The notes beneath the pieces are model-generated. The model did no database searches and was not told where the DNA came from. It worked only from the letters and a program-made list of their open reading frames with translations. From positions 33,764 through 97,763 of the forward strand of contig NZ_KK211339.1 in assembly GCF_000621745.1 (NCBI RefSeq): a DNA stretch of 64,000 nucleotides. Reading direction: 5' to 3'. The stretch comes from Clostridium beijerinckii HUN142. Lineage in GTDB: Bacteria > Bacillota > Clostridia > Clostridiales > Clostridiaceae. Shown here one piece after another: positions 35,341-44,587 of the stretch. Both the position numbers and the translations under genes were made by a program. Each line of letters starts with the position of its first letter. The stretch's first letter is position 1.

Positions 35341-35608
35341 ATATATCGCATCACTTCTTAGAAAGAGTTAAGTGATATCTGTACTCACTATATGATAGGG
35401 ACATTTGAATTTATAAGTAAGGTAATAATAATGTTAATTGTATCTGCGACTAATATTGTTTGGCGCAATTAGCAAGTAACTTGTCGTATTATGCTAGTTA
35501 CATAGTCATATTTAATAGGTATAATGTAATAAATGTTGAACTAGCAAGGCAAAATGTAATTATAACTAAATCAGTGAATATGTAAGCATTTAAAGGAGGT
35601 TTATATAC
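35341..35608. other. Upstream region of the AraC-like gene
   Basis: A -10-like TATAAT lies at 35519-35524. Inverted GTAACTTG/CTAGTTAC segments near 35475-35500 could be a regulator site. No gene is seen. Confidence 0.35.
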
Positions 35609-36613
35609 ATGACATCTCATGCCCGTATTAAAATCACTGCAGGATTTTGGGAAAGTTTATATCAATTAGGGATTGATGCTAAGCATGTAGTTAGAAAAGC
35701 ACGACTACCGCTTACAATTATTACTGACCCTTTTGTAACAACCACTCAATATTTTGCAATCTGGAAAGCTTATTCAGATATCATTGATGATACTGCTAAA
35801 GGAATTATTAAGCTTGCGACCGTATTTGAAACAACCCATTATCCGCCCACAGTCTTAGCGACTTATCACGCTCGCGATTATCGTGATGCGTTAAAGCGAA
35901 TGGCTCGATATAAACAAATGTGCCCTCCTGAAGGTTTACGCATTACCGAGAAAGGTGATGAGTGTACAATAGAATTGGAATGGTTGTATGTTGAACAGCC
36001 TGGTCCACCGATTTTGGTTGGTATTACTTTGGCATTTCTTCTGGAGCTAGGTCGCAGAGGGACAGCTCAACCTTTAAGGGCTAAATTGGTAGAATTCTCT
36101 GATTCTATGGGTAATGTACAAGTGCTTGAAGCTTACTTTGGCTGCCGAGTTCAGATCGGTGCAAATTGTAATCGCTTGACGTTACATCGAGGAGATTTGG
36201 ACCGCCCATTTGTTTCATACAATGCAGAGTTGCTAGAGATTCTGACTCCAGTACTTGAACAATCACTGGATGAGCGACAACGAAGCTATTCAATTACTGA
36301 GATGGTCAAGTGGATTGTAAAACGTAGCCTAATAGGAGGATGTCCCGATATTCAGGCCGTCGCGAGTGAGTTGGGGATGAGCAATCGTACATTGCAGCGC
36401 CGTCTTATTGACGAAGGTACGAGCTTTAAGAATGTATTAACACAAGTCAGGCATGAGCAGGCAATAGAGTATTTGACAGACTTATCTCTCGACATTAAAG
36501 AAGTAGCCTTTATGATTGGATATGAAGACAAAAATTCATTCTACCGCGCTTTTCGACTTTGGGAAAGTAATACTCCTTCAAATTGGCGTGCTGAGCATGT
36601 AGGTAAAAATTAG
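35609..36613 (+). CDS. AraC family regulator with Arabinose_bd-type N-terminal domain
   Basis: This is a 334-residue transcription regulator. Residues 15-200 match the N-terminal ligand domain common in OruR/ArgR-type AraC proteins. Residues 240-330 hold the double AraC HTH (VASELGMSNRTLQRRLIDEG, VAFMIGYEDKNSFYRAFRLW). Codon usage is clearly richer in G and C than in its neighbours (many CGC, GCC and GCG codons), and the architecture is more typical of proteobacteria, so recent acquisition is likely. A start with AAAGGAGG upstream is secure. The SDR gene downstream is a possible target. Confidence 0.88.
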   Translation: MTSHARIKITAGFWESLYQLGIDAKHVVRKARLPLTIITDPFVTTTQYFAIWKAYSDIIDDTAKGIIKLATVFETTHYPPTVLATYHARDYRDALKRMARYKQMCPPEGLRITEKGDECTIELEWLYVEQPGPPILVGITLAFLLELGRRGTAQPLRAKLVEFSDSMGNVQVLEAYFGCRVQIGANCNRLTLHRGDLDRPFVSYNAELLEILTPVLEQSLDERQRSYSITEMVKWIVKRSLIGGCPDIQAVASELGMSNRTLQRRLIDEGTSFKNVLTQVRHEQAIEYLTDLSLDIKEVAFMIGYEDKNSFYRAFRLWESNTPSNWRAEHVGKN

Positions 36614-36757
36614 ATAAATTCACTTTGTCTGAAAAGTAAAATGTCTAACACTATATTATAAAAAAGTTAATCTAATAAAAATTACAAAAGAACAAGAGTA
36701 TTTATTTGCATTAACTTTTTAAAATCTTAATAAATAATTTAAAAGGAGAAATGTATC

Positions 36758-37552
36758 ATGGATATGGGATTAAGCAATAAAACGGCTTTAGTTACGGGAT
36801 CAACAAAAGGTATAGGTAAAGCAATTGCTATGGAACTTGCTAAGGAAGGTGTTAATGTACTAATTAATGGACGAAATTATGAAGAAGTTGAACAGATTGT
36901 AAATGAAATTAAATCAAAATTTCCAACTACTTCTCCTCAAAATGCTACAGCAGATATTGTAAATGTTAAACAAAGAGAAGCTTTATTTGAGAAATATTCT
37001 AGCATTGATATTTTAGTTAATAATATGGGTATCTATGAAATTATGGAATACAATGATGTTGAAGATGAAATATGGGAAAAATACTTTAAAACTAATGTTC
37101 TTGCTGCAAATGGATTATGTAAATTTTATTTACCTAAAATGTTAAAAAATAATTATGGTCGTATTATTTTTATTGCAAGTGAAGAAGCAATTATGCCTTC
37201 TGGACAAATGCCACAATATTGCATGACAAAATCAATGTTATTATCACTATCAAAGAGTTTATCTAAATTAACTATAGGAAAAGAAGTTACAGTTAATACA
37301 ATTATGCCAGGGCCAACACTTTCTGAAAATGTATATGAAATAGTTGATGGTGTATATTCTGAAACAAATATGACTTTTGAAGAAAAGGAGAAAAAATTTA
37401 TGGCTGCAAATTTACCTCAATCTGAAATACAGCGTTTTATTAGACCAAGTGAAATAGGTAGATTAACTACATTTGTATGCAGTCCTTATGCAGGAGCATT
37501 TAAAGGTTCTCCAATTCGCATGGATGGAGGAATGGTACCGACTATTTATTAA
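36758..37552 (+). CDS. Short-chain dehydrogenase/reductase
   Basis: This is a 264-residue NAD(P)-dependent oxidoreductase of the classical SDR type. The cofactor motif is TGSTKGIGKA (residues 15-24), NNMG replaces the usual NNAG at about 88, and the catalytic Tyr-x3-Lys is YCMTK at about 158-162 with an upstream Ser in IASEEA. The C-terminal MDGGM is conserved. AAGGAG precedes ATG 36758. It follows the AraC regulator and may be its target. The substrate is unknown. Its codon usage is typical of the host, unlike the regulator's. Confidence 0.9.
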   Translation: MDMGLSNKTALVTGSTKGIGKAIAMELAKEGVNVLINGRNYEEVEQIVNEIKSKFPTTSPQNATADIVNVKQREALFEKYSSIDILVNNMGIYEIMEYNDVEDEIWEKYFKTNVLAANGLCKFYLPKMLKNNYGRIIFIASEEAIMPSGQMPQYCMTKSMLLSLSKSLSKLTIGKEVTVNTIMPGPTLSENVYEIVDGVYSETNMTFEEKEKKFMAANLPQSEIQRFIRPSEIGRLTTFVCSPYAGAFKGSPIRMDGGMVPTIY

Positions 37553-37932
37553 ATGTATCTATATTATTCATGCATAAAGGATTGATATAATCAAAGAAAA
37601 TTGTACATAAAGCAAGCAATTCTTATGTGTTTAATAAATCTGTTCTTAATTATTTTTTCTATTTTAGTACCTTGTAATTTATATAAATCTTAATAATTAA
37701 ACTTTACACTATTCATATTCTCATTAGGTTAATAATACGAATTTGAGACATTAGACATATTAAAATATCCTAGTAAAGCTTATTTATGCCTTACTAGGAT
37801 ATTTTACTGCTACCTTTAAAAATATTACAGGTGCTAAAATTTTTATGATTACCATAGAAAAGCACTATCACCCTTTTTGTATTATTATAATTAGCGTATC
37901 TTTAGTTTATAATAATTAAATTCGTTGATTAT
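37553..37932. other. AT-rich gap with terminator
   Basis: The only structure is the hairpin at 37767-37803 (ATATCCTAGTAA with TTACTAGGATAT, followed by TTTTA), which can terminate the SDR transcript. No gene is seen. Confidence 0.5.
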
Positions 37933-38283
37933 TTATTTTAACAGGTCCAATATTTCGTTTTCTGTAATTGAAGAATCGCAACGAACTTCTATTTCTCTAT
38001 TTTTACTAACAATAAATCCTGGTACAGTTACAATATTATATTTTTCTCTAAATGAGTCAATTAAATTATCTGAAAAATCAGCACTATCCACGTAGTAAAT
38101 TGTTGTGCTGATTTTATTAGTCAAGCCACTTAATTTTTTAGCAAATCTGCGGCAGAATGGGCATGTTGCACGACCAATATAGATAACAGCTAAGTCTTCA
38201 TTAGATAATAATTCTTCTGCTTGTGTAGAAATCACTTTTTCAAATAACTTTACATTCTCTTCATAGTTATCTTCTTCAAACAT
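37933..38283 (-). CDS. Thioredoxin-fold protein of the bacteriocin-accessory (PedC/BrcD) type
   Basis: This 116-residue cytoplasmic thioredoxin-fold protein has the redox motif CPFC at about residues 41-44 (YIGRATCPFCRRFAKKL), followed by the cis-proline loop TVPGFIV. The closest family pattern is the PedC/BrcD thiol-disulfide proteins found near bacteriocin genes, but no bacteriocin gene is present. It has no signal peptide. GGAGG precedes the start on the minus strand. Confidence 0.75.
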   Translation of the reverse strand: MFEEDNYEENVKLFEKVISTQAEELLSNEDLAVIYIGRATCPFCRRFAKKLSGLTNKISTTIYYVDSADFSDNLIDSFREKYNIVTVPGFIVSKNREIEVRCDSSITENEILDLLK

Positions 38284-38795
38284 ATATATCCTCCTAGTTT
38301 TTTATAATAGTATATCAAAGGCAAATTATTAAATCAATTTAGTTAGCTTTTCTGGTAGTTATTTTGTGAAATTATAGAAAGTATTATAAAAGAAAATTCT
38401 AGGTTAAGAGATGTAAAAAGGGTTTAAAAAGTTTTATAATTCACTCAATCAAATGTTTCTGTAAGAATTATTGTATTAAGTAAAGCGGGTGACGTATAAT
38501 AAGCCAATTTACAAAATAATTATGGTATTTAAGTGGAAATAATAAGATAAGTAATATAGTAAATTAAAATTGACAATAATTGAATTTAGTAATGGTATAT
38601 TTGCTATAATAAAGAGGTTAGGAATTGATTATGAACAAAAATATTGCTGAAGAGTACATTACTTGTCGCTCTATTCATATTTTTCGGTAGTAATAGAAAC
38701 ATAAATAGGCTTGATATTTGTTCGTTAGATTAATACAAAAAGCATAATTATAAAACTAAGCATATTAAATACTTAAAAAAAGGGAGGAAAATAAC
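38284..38795. other. Gap without a supported gene
   Basis: A 19-codon frame starts at about 38631 (MNKNIAEEYITCRSIHIFR) and stops at once. It looks like the stub of a lost gene. TTGACA near 38571 and TATAAT near 38602 are present but too far apart to form one promoter. Confidence 0.35.
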
Positions 38796-39107
38796 ATGAA
38801 ACTAACAATGTATGGGGCAGCAATTTGTCCAGATTGTGTTGAAGCAAAAGTTATTTTAGAAAAACATAAAGATATAGAATTAGATTATAAAAATATTACT
38901 GAGAGTACTAAAATATTAAAGGAATTTTTATCTTATCGTGATAATGATAAAATGTTTACTAATGTTGTTAAAGAGGGGAAAATAGGTATCCCATTTTTTA
39001 TTTTAGAAGATGGAACAAAAACGTTAGACATATTTGATTATTTGGATATAGAAAAGCCTAAGAAGGTTGTAAATAGTTGCTCTATAGATGGTAGTGGTAA
39101 ATGTTAA
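38796..39107 (+). CDS. Glutaredoxin-like protein
   Basis: This small 103-residue thioredoxin-fold protein has an N-terminal CPDC (residues 11-14, AAICPDCVEA) and the cis-Pro segment GIPFFILEDG. It ends with a cysteine pair, CSIDGSGKC. It probably reduces disulfides or binds a metal. GGGAGG precedes the ATG. It neighbours another thioredoxin-fold gene and ric, suggesting a small oxidative or nitrosative stress group. Confidence 0.8.
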   Translation: MKLTMYGAAICPDCVEAKVILEKHKDIELDYKNITESTKILKEFLSYRDNDKMFTNVVKEGKIGIPFFILEDGTKTLDIFDYLDIEKPKKVVNSCSIDGSGKC

Positions 39108-39131
39108 TAGATGTTAACTTATAGTGAATTT

Positions 39132-39238
39132 TAAAGGTCAGGCTTCGCCTTCACCAAGTTAAGACGGTAGCAAAGATAGCCTAAATGAGAAATACTATAC
39201 CCTCTCTCGGTTTTTTATCGGAGGAGGGTAATTTTTTA
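39132..39238 (+). terminator. Structured 3' region and terminator after the glutaredoxin-like gene
   Basis: A short AGGCTTCGCCT hairpin at about 39138-39148 is followed by a terminator at 39204-39234. In the terminator, TACCCTC..CGG pairs with CGG..GAGGGTA and runs into AATTTTTT. I recognise no riboswitch. Confidence 0.6.
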
Positions 39239-39414
39239 TCTTATGTCCATTCGATAGAGTATCAAAATCCGAATAAATGAATTGTGGTAAGTGTTCTCAA
39301 AAAGGTATAGATAAATAATTATCGAAAAATATTAAAACGTGATTTAAATCAAAGATGTATTTTCTTATTAATAATATAATTAATTCATAAGATAGAACTT
39401 GAGGAGGAATAAGA

Positions 39415-40125
39415 ATGAATACATTTAATAGTAATCAAAAAATTGGAGAGATAGTAACTAAGTTTCCAAATGCTGCAGATATATTTAAAGAATATAAAAT
39501 TGACTTTTGTTGTGGTGGAGATAGACCGTTAATTACAGCAATTAATGAGCAAGGAGTTAATGAAGCAGAAATACTAGAAAAAATAAATGCTTCATATGAA
39601 AAATTACAAAATAAGCTTTACACAAATAATAAAAATTGGGTAGAAGCACCTTTTGATGAATTAGTTGATCATATTGTAAATGTCCATCATGGATATCTTT
39701 ATGAGAATCTTCCTAAAATAAGTGAATTAACAACTAAAATATTGAGAGTACATGGAGGAAATCATCCTGAACTTTCAAAAGTACACAAGTTATTTCATAC
39801 TGTAAAAATGGAATTGGAAGCTCATTTAATAGAAGAAGAAACAATTCAATATCCAGCAATTAAGGAGTATTTAAGAAGCAACAGTGAAGTGGAGTTAGAT
39901 AAGGCAATAAATATAATCAATCAATTGCAAGACGAGCATACTGGAGCAGGTGATATACTTAAAGAATTAAGAAAAGTGACTAATGATTATAAAGCCCCAT
40001 CAGATGGATGCAATACTTATAAATTAACTTATGCTAAACTTGAAGAAATGGAATCAGATATATTTCAGCATATACATTTAGAAAATAATATACTTTTTCC
40101 AAGACTTTATGAATTGAAGAAATAG
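39415..40125 (+). CDS. ric: Iron-sulfur cluster repair di-iron protein Ric (ScdA/YtfE)
   Basis: This 236-residue cytoplasmic protein restores Fe-S clusters damaged by nitric oxide or peroxide. The N-terminal ScdA_N domain contains DFCCGGDRPL. The hemerythrin-like domain carries spaced histidines and glutamates (HHGYLYENLP, HTVKMELEAHLIEEE, LQDEHTGAGD, HIHLENNILFPRL) that bind the di-iron site. It starts after GAGGAGG. A terminator follows at 40178-40222. Confidence 0.94.
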   Translation: MNTFNSNQKIGEIVTKFPNAADIFKEYKIDFCCGGDRPLITAINEQGVNEAEILEKINASYEKLQNKLYTNNKNWVEAPFDELVDHIVNVHHGYLYENLPKISELTTKILRVHGGNHPELSKVHKLFHTVKMELEAHLIEEETIQYPAIKEYLRSNSEVELDKAINIINQLQDEHTGAGDILKELRKVTNDYKAPSDGCNTYKLTYAKLEEMESDIFQHIHLENNILFPRLYELKK

Positions 40126-40508
40126 GGTATCTATTACGTTTATATTTAATAAGGTAGAAAAACTTATTAATTAGAAATATTAACTGCTTAAGTTACAAAA
40201 TTGAGCAGTTAATATTTTTTGACGAGTATAATTACATCAATTAAAGTGATTTTATGATACTATACATGATAAATATAAAAATTTGTAAGCTTTTAATTGG
40301 ACCGGAGATAGATAATTAAATGAAGACTTCAGAAGCATTGCATAGTAGGTGAGCTGCTTAGTGGCTTTATGCCTATCTAATCAAGTTATTTAATCCAAAA
40401 TTCAAAAATTCTACAATTTATTTATATAAAGTTTAATGATAAATTGCTATTACAATTTAAATACATAAGTAAATACTTATAATCTGAATTAACAATATAA
40501 TAATAAAA
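40126..40508. other. Gap with terminator and an unexplained GC-richer patch
   Basis: TTAACTGCT (about 40179) pairs with AGCAGTTAA before ATTTTTT, terminating ric. At about 40320-40390, a patch containing GAAGCATTGCATAGTAGGTG and GGCTTTATGCC is richer in GC than its surroundings and can fold locally. I cannot name it. Confidence 0.45.
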
Positions 40509-40952
40509 TTATTTAAACATTAATCTCAATTTTAATAATTCTATAGGTACATTAAGCTGTGCTGCTATTTGTTCAACAGTCATACTTTCTAAACTATCAC
40601 TTTTTAAATCGTTATCATCAATAGCTAAATTAGCTGAAAAGTAATCGGCTTCATTTTCAAGTTTACTTTTAATAACAAAAGTATTTTTCTCTAAAAACAA
40701 TATGTTAAGTTTATTATGAAAGAGAGCATGTCCTAACTCGTGTGAACATGTGAAATATCTTGAATATTCATCTAAATTGATATTAATGTGAATTATTTTA
40801 TTACGTGGAGCAGCCTGAAAAAATCCATTTATATTTTTACCAAGATTCTCATATAAAATTTTTATTCCAAGATATTCACAAAGCTCAAATGGATCTTTCG
40901 TATGATATTTTTTCTTTAGTTGAGAGACTTTTTTATCTATAATTTTATTCAA
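40509..40952 (-). CDS. ImmA/IrrE family metallo-endopeptidase
   Basis: This is a 147-residue zinc peptidase of the ImmA type. ImmA cleaves a partner repressor to induce mobile elements. The HExxH motif is in CSHELGHALFH at about residues 76-86, and the downstream third ligand region is ENEADYFSANL. It lies beside and in line with a cI-like repressor gene, the usual ImmR/ImmA pair. Confidence 0.9.
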   Translation of the reverse strand: MNKIIDKKVSQLKKKYHTKDPFELCEYLGIKILYENLGKNINGFFQAAPRNKIIHININLDEYSRYFTCSHELGHALFHNKLNILFLEKNTFVIKSKLENEADYFSANLAIDDNDLKSDSLESMTVEQIAAQLNVPIELLKLRLMFK

Positions 40953-41067
40953 ATAAATACCCCCAATTATTGACCATTATCATCATTAAGTAAAACTTGA
41001 TTCAGTTGGAGTTTGATCTTCATCTGAACCTTAGTTGAAATTATAAGTGGATAGACATCAGATGATC

Positions 41068-41514
41068 TTATTTTTTGAATTTATTAGGCGTAAATTTCTT
41101 TTTGTTTACCTTCTTTGCATATTCAAGTCCATTTTGAATAGCAGCTTTAATTAATTCAAAATCATCTTCGTCTATAAGTTCTCCAGAGAGCATTAGACCC
41201 TCTTGCTTTTCTAACATTTCAAGAGTTTTATTTAAAGTTTTTTCTATATCTTTCTCATCTTTTTTGGTTAATCCTGGCTCCAATCCATCAACAGAAGGGG
41301 GAGTTGCAATATCTGTTTTTCCTAAAAGAAAGTCAACAGATACTGAAAACAAATCACTTAGCTTAGATAATGTTTCAGCATCAGGGGTTCTATTTCCATT
41401 TTCCCAGTTAGAAACGGTTTGTTTGCTAACATTCATTATCGCAGCTAATTCTGGTTGATTATATCCTAATAATAATCTTCTTTCTTTAATTCTTTCACTA
41501 AGAGTACTATTCAT
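41068..41514 (-). CDS. XRE family repressor (cI/ImmR-like)
   Basis: This 148-residue repressor has an N-terminal HTH (LLGYNQPELAAIMNVSKQTV, then NWENGNRTPDAETL) and a C-terminal charged helical tail. It is probably the immunity repressor of a mobile element, cleaved by the neighbouring ImmA-like peptidase. ATG 41514 follows GGAG at eight bases. It faces away from the Cro-like gene, across a region with three palindromic operator candidates. Confidence 0.88.
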   Translation of the reverse strand: MNSTLSERIKERRLLLGYNQPELAAIMNVSKQTVSNWENGNRTPDAETLSKLSDLFSVSVDFLLGKTDIATPPSVDGLEPGLTKKDEKDIEKTLNKTLEMLEKQEGLMLSGELIDEDDFELIKAAIQNGLEYAKKVNKKKFTPNKFKK

Positions 41515-41734
41515 ATTTCTCACTCCTATCTTTTATTTTGTAAAAATAATTCCACATTATAAATTTAAGAAAACCTGCAGGGAAAAGAGATGCTCAAAAG
41601 CTATAGTCAAAAATGTGAGAATCAAAATTTTATATTTTGTTATTCGAACTTTCTATTTAGAGCTTTTACATTTGGTAAGCAGAACTTTCTCTATGATCAT
41701 TTTATATTTGTCTATAAGTGAAAAGTTCTTAATT

Positions 41735-41747
41735 GCAGCATAGCTGC
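41735..41747. repeat. GCAGC palindrome in repeat debris
   Basis: GCAGCATAGCTGC lies between two copies of AGAACTTTCTCTATGA (about 41682 and 41764). Together with the AATCGTGAATTGAAG stretch near 41805, it resembles decayed small elements found elsewhere in the window. Confidence 0.45.
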
Positions 41748-41843
41748 TTAATTTATAGGTGCAGAACTTTCTCTATGAGCTTCAACAACAATTGTGGATT
41801 TTGAATCGTGAATTGAAGCATATATATTTAATTATAAACATTT

Positions 41844-41871
41844 AGTTGACTTTGTTAAACGAAAGTAAACT
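41844..41871. promoter_or_regulatory. Third operator-like inverted repeat
   Basis: AGTTGACTTT and AAAGTAAACT are inverse complements with one mismatch and share the GTAAACT half-site of the two stronger operators. It probably serves the leftward repressor promoter. Confidence 0.5.
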
Positions 41872-41908
41872 AAATGAATATGATTTTAATGATTTTATAA
41901 AAAAGGTG

Positions 41909-41968
41909 TTGACAGTAAACATAAAGTTTACTATTATTTAAGTATAAATAGTAAACGAAAAGTTTACT
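41909..41968 (+). promoter_or_regulatory. Cro-like gene promoter with two palindromic operators
   Basis: TTGACA (41909-41914) and TATTAT (41932-41937) are 17 bases apart. AGTAAAC-5-GTTTACT occurs at 41914-41932, covering the promoter spacer, and again at 41950-41968, with centres 36 bases apart. These are ideal sites for the divergent repressor pair. Confidence 0.85.
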
Positions 41969-41986
41969 CAAGGAGGTGTAGATAGA

Positions 41987-42211
41987 ATGGCAAATAAAAC
42001 ATTAAAGGCTTATAGAATGTTGAAAGGTGTTAAGCAAGAGGATATTGCAGAAATACTAGGAATTACATTAACAACCTATAGCAAAAAAGAAACTGGGAAA
42101 ACTCAATTTTCTCTTCATGAAGCAAAAAAGATATCTGACTACCTAAATGTGCCAATAGAACAACTTTTTTTTGCTAAACAAGTAAACTTATTGAATACTA
42201 CACAAAGTTAG
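41987..42211 (+). CDS. XRE family Cro-like regulator
   Basis: This 74-residue protein is essentially one HTH domain (AYRMLKGVKQEDIAEILGIT, then TYSKKETGKTQFSLHEA). It is the likely lytic or excision-side regulator opposite the cI-like repressor. AAGGAGGTG precedes the ATG, and the two palindromic operators lie directly upstream. Confidence 0.88.
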   Translation: MANKTLKAYRMLKGVKQEDIAEILGITLTTYSKKETGKTQFSLHEAKKISDYLNVPIEQLFFAKQVNLLNTTQS

Positions 42212-42258
42212 TTTAGCCAATAATAAAGAAAATATTCTAGAGAACAGGGTGAGTAAAA

Positions 42259-43026
42259 GTGAAGAACTTACAGGTTATTAAACAGCAGTATATTTTAGGA
42301 AAGGATTTTAAAATTTATGGCACAGCAGAAAATCAATTATTTTTAGCTAAAGATGTAGCAAAGTGGATTGATTACTCAAAAACAAGCGAAGGTTATTACA
42401 ATGTTTCAAAAATGTTAATGCACATTGATGAAGATGAAAAAGTAACTATTACAAATAGTAATAGTGGTGGAAACAAACTTTATTTAACAGAAGATGGTTT
42501 ATATGAAGTCTTAATGCAAAGTAGAAAAGTAATAGCTAAGAAATTTAAAAAGGAAGTTAAGGCAGTCCTTAGGCAAATAAGAATAACAGGAGGATACATT
42601 AAAGCAAATGAGAATATGAGCGATTTTGAGATAATGGCAAGAGCACTACAGATATCTCAAAACACTATAGCAAAGAAGGATGAAATTTTAAAATCAAAAG
42701 ATAGTGAGTTAGAGGATAAAATCAAATTTATTAATCAAATTTCCATTTCTGAAAATAGTTTATTGGTTAGGGAAGTTGCAAAGATAGCATGTAAGCAAGG
42801 AATAATTATTGGAGAAAAAAGATTATGGCAAAAGCTTAGAGATTGGAAAATTATCCTTAAAAATACAACAGAACCTAAGCAGGAATTTATTGATAGAGGA
42901 TACTTTGAAGTTGTTGAAGGTTTTAAAAATTCCAAAGAAAAGACGTTTACTTATCATACTACAAAAGTAACTGGAAAAGGACAAGTATACATTATTAAGA
43001 AGCTAATAGAAGAGAGTTTATTATAG
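42259..43026 (+). CDS. Phage antirepressor (BRO-N and KilAC domains)
   Basis: This 255-residue phage-type antirepressor has an N-terminal BRO domain (residues 15-115: FLAKDVAKWIDYSKTSEGY, KLYLTEDGLYEVLMQS, FKKEVKAVLRQIR). A linker follows, then a KilAC-type DNA-binding domain (residues 170-250: LLVREVAKIACKQGIIIGEK). It has a GTG start behind GGGTGAG and lies just downstream of the Cro-like gene, the classical early-region position. Confidence 0.88.
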   Translation: MKNLQVIKQQYILGKDFKIYGTAENQLFLAKDVAKWIDYSKTSEGYYNVSKMLMHIDEDEKVTITNSNSGGNKLYLTEDGLYEVLMQSRKVIAKKFKKEVKAVLRQIRITGGYIKANENMSDFEIMARALQISQNTIAKKDEILKSKDSELEDKIKFINQISISENSLLVREVAKIACKQGIIIGEKRLWQKLRDWKIILKNTTEPKQEFIDRGYFEVVEGFKNSKEKTFTYHTTKVTGKGQVYIIKKLIEESLL

Positions 43027-43104
43027 ATATCAAACTTGGAACTCAAACTTATGTGTTAATGAAGAGTTGAAACACTAAGAGAAATTTGAAAGGGGAATGA
43101 GATT

Positions 43105-43350
43105 ATGAAGAAAGCTGGAGTGACAATACCAATTGATGCATTAGGAAGGGTGGTTATACCAAAAGAATTAAGAAGGCAGCTTAACTGGAATGAAGAAGAT
43201 AGAGTTGAATTTTTTGTGGAGAACAATTCAGTAACAATTAAGAAATTTTCTTATGGGTGCAGTTGCTGCAAAAAGGTAATAAGTGATCTAAAGGAAGTCG
43301 ATGGAGTTAGACTTTGCAGGAGCTGCATAGAAAAAATTAAAAGTAGTTAA
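43105..43350 (+). CDS. AbrB-type regulator with C-terminal CxxC pairs
   Basis: This 81-residue protein has a SpoVT/AbrB swapped-hairpin DNA-binding domain at residues 5-50 (DALGRVVIPKELRRQLNW). The tail holds two cysteine pairs (CSCCKKV, LCRSC) that could bind zinc. Such proteins are common in clostridial prophages and chromosomes. The start follows GAAAGGGG. Confidence 0.88.
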   Translation: MKKAGVTIPIDALGRVVIPKELRRQLNWNEEDRVEFFVENNSVTIKKFSYGCSCCKKVISDLKEVDGVRLCRSCIEKIKSS

Positions 43351-43365
43351 ATAGGGGGTGCATTT

Positions 43366-43533
43366 ATGTCTATGTCAATTAAAACTGTACAACAAGATAT
43401 TGTAGATGTTCAAGGTCATTTAAATGATGGTGATTTAGAAGGAGCTATAGATGTATTTTATAAACTTAAAGATGATGTTAATGAAATTCTAGAAATTTTA
43501 GATGATTTTATGTGTGACATTAAAAGAGATTAA
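43366..43533 (+). CDS. Small hypothetical protein
   Basis: This 55-residue acidic protein (start MSMSIKTVQQDIVDVQGHLN, end DDFMCDIKRD) is preceded by AGGGGGTG at correct spacing, which is good evidence that it is translated. I do not recognise it. It is probably helical and lies in the phage-like early operon between the AbrB-like and replisome genes. Confidence 0.6.
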   Translation: MSMSIKTVQQDIVDVQGHLNDGDLEGAIDVFYKLKDDVNEILEILDDFMCDIKRD

Positions 43534-43564
43534 AAAGAAGCCGTTAAGCAAAGGAAGTGAAATT

Positions 43565-44497
43565 ATGGCAGATAAACGTATGTTTTCGAAAACAATAATT
43601 GATAGTGATGCATTTTTAGATATGCCTTTATCAACGCAGACTTTATATTTTCATTTATCAATGAGAGCAGACGATGATGGTTTTATAAATAATCCAAGGA
43701 AAATACAACGAATGATAGGATGCGGTGAGGATGATTTGAAGCTATTAATAGCTAAAAAGTTTGTAATTATTTTTGAGAGTGGTGTAATTGTTATAAAGCA
43801 TTGGAAAATTCACAATTATATTCAAAAAGATAGATATAAGGAAACTGTTTATAGGGAAGAAAAATCTATGCTGTCATTAAAGGAAAATAAAGCTTATACA
43901 CTAGGGAAAATTAACAGTGATAATAGTATGCAAATTGTAAATAATTCAGACACAATCTTCACAGAAGAAAGGACAAGCTGCAAAAGTGGAAATGAATACA
44001 ATGTTAATAAAATTAAGGGCTTGGAGAATCGTATTCAATCTGTATACAAAACGGATACTCAGATAAGATTAGATGAGATTAGTATAGATAAGAATAGTTT
44101 AGGCATAGGGAAGAGTAGTGTAGAGGTAGATAAGAATATTAGAGATTCGGAGAAGAATAGTTTAGACTTAGATGAGAATATTACAGATAAGGATAATATA
44201 AAACTCATGTCAGTAGTCATTAGTTCTAATAATGAAGTTTTTAAGCATTTTGAAAAATGTGGATTTATAATGTCACCTAAGTTTATGGAATTAATAGCAG
44301 CAGATATTGAAGTGTATTCAGCTAAGTGGCTCATAGATGCAGCAACAGAATCTATGAAAAGAGGAAAGATAAATTATAAATATTTATTGGCTATATTGCA
44401 AAACTGGAAAGCAGATGGAAGAGATAGGAAAGCGGTAGTGCAAAGAGCAAATGCTGGTGCTTATAAAGATTTTGGAGAAAGCGTCCTAGATAATTAA
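43565..44497 (+). CDS. Phage replisome organiser / DnaD-like helicase loader
   Basis: This 310-residue phage replication protein has an N-terminal replisome-organiser winged helix (residues 1-115: DSDAFLDMPLSTQTLYFHLS, MRADDDGFINNP). The middle is a long charged low-complexity region with repeated DKN(S/I) units. The C-terminal DnaD/DnaB_2 domain (AKWLIDAATESMKRGKINYK, LLAILQNW) recruits the helicase encoded next. ATG 43565 follows AAGGAAGTG, and the longer frame from 43502 overlaps the small upstream gene. Confidence 0.85.
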   Translation: MADKRMFSKTIIDSDAFLDMPLSTQTLYFHLSMRADDDGFINNPRKIQRMIGCGEDDLKLLIAKKFVIIFESGVIVIKHWKIHNYIQKDRYKETVYREEKSMLSLKENKAYTLGKINSDNSMQIVNNSDTIFTEERTSCKSGNEYNVNKIKGLENRIQSVYKTDTQIRLDEISIDKNSLGIGKSSVEVDKNIRDSEKNSLDLDENITDKDNIKLMSVVISSNNEVFKHFEKCGFIMSPKFMELIAADIEVYSAKWLIDAATESMKRGKINYKYLLAILQNWKADGRDRKAVVQRANAGAYKDFGESVLDN

Positions 44498-44587
44498 GAT
44501 GATTAGAAATTAATTGAGGCACATAAAAAATAACAAGTATTTGACTAAAAGCTGACTAACCAAATCATACGAGATAGGAGGGGGAGC

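Noticed and set aside
40320..40390. tRNA or riboswitch in the ric-immA gap
   Set aside because: The GC-richer patch does not fold as a cloverleaf and shows no motif of a known RNA class.
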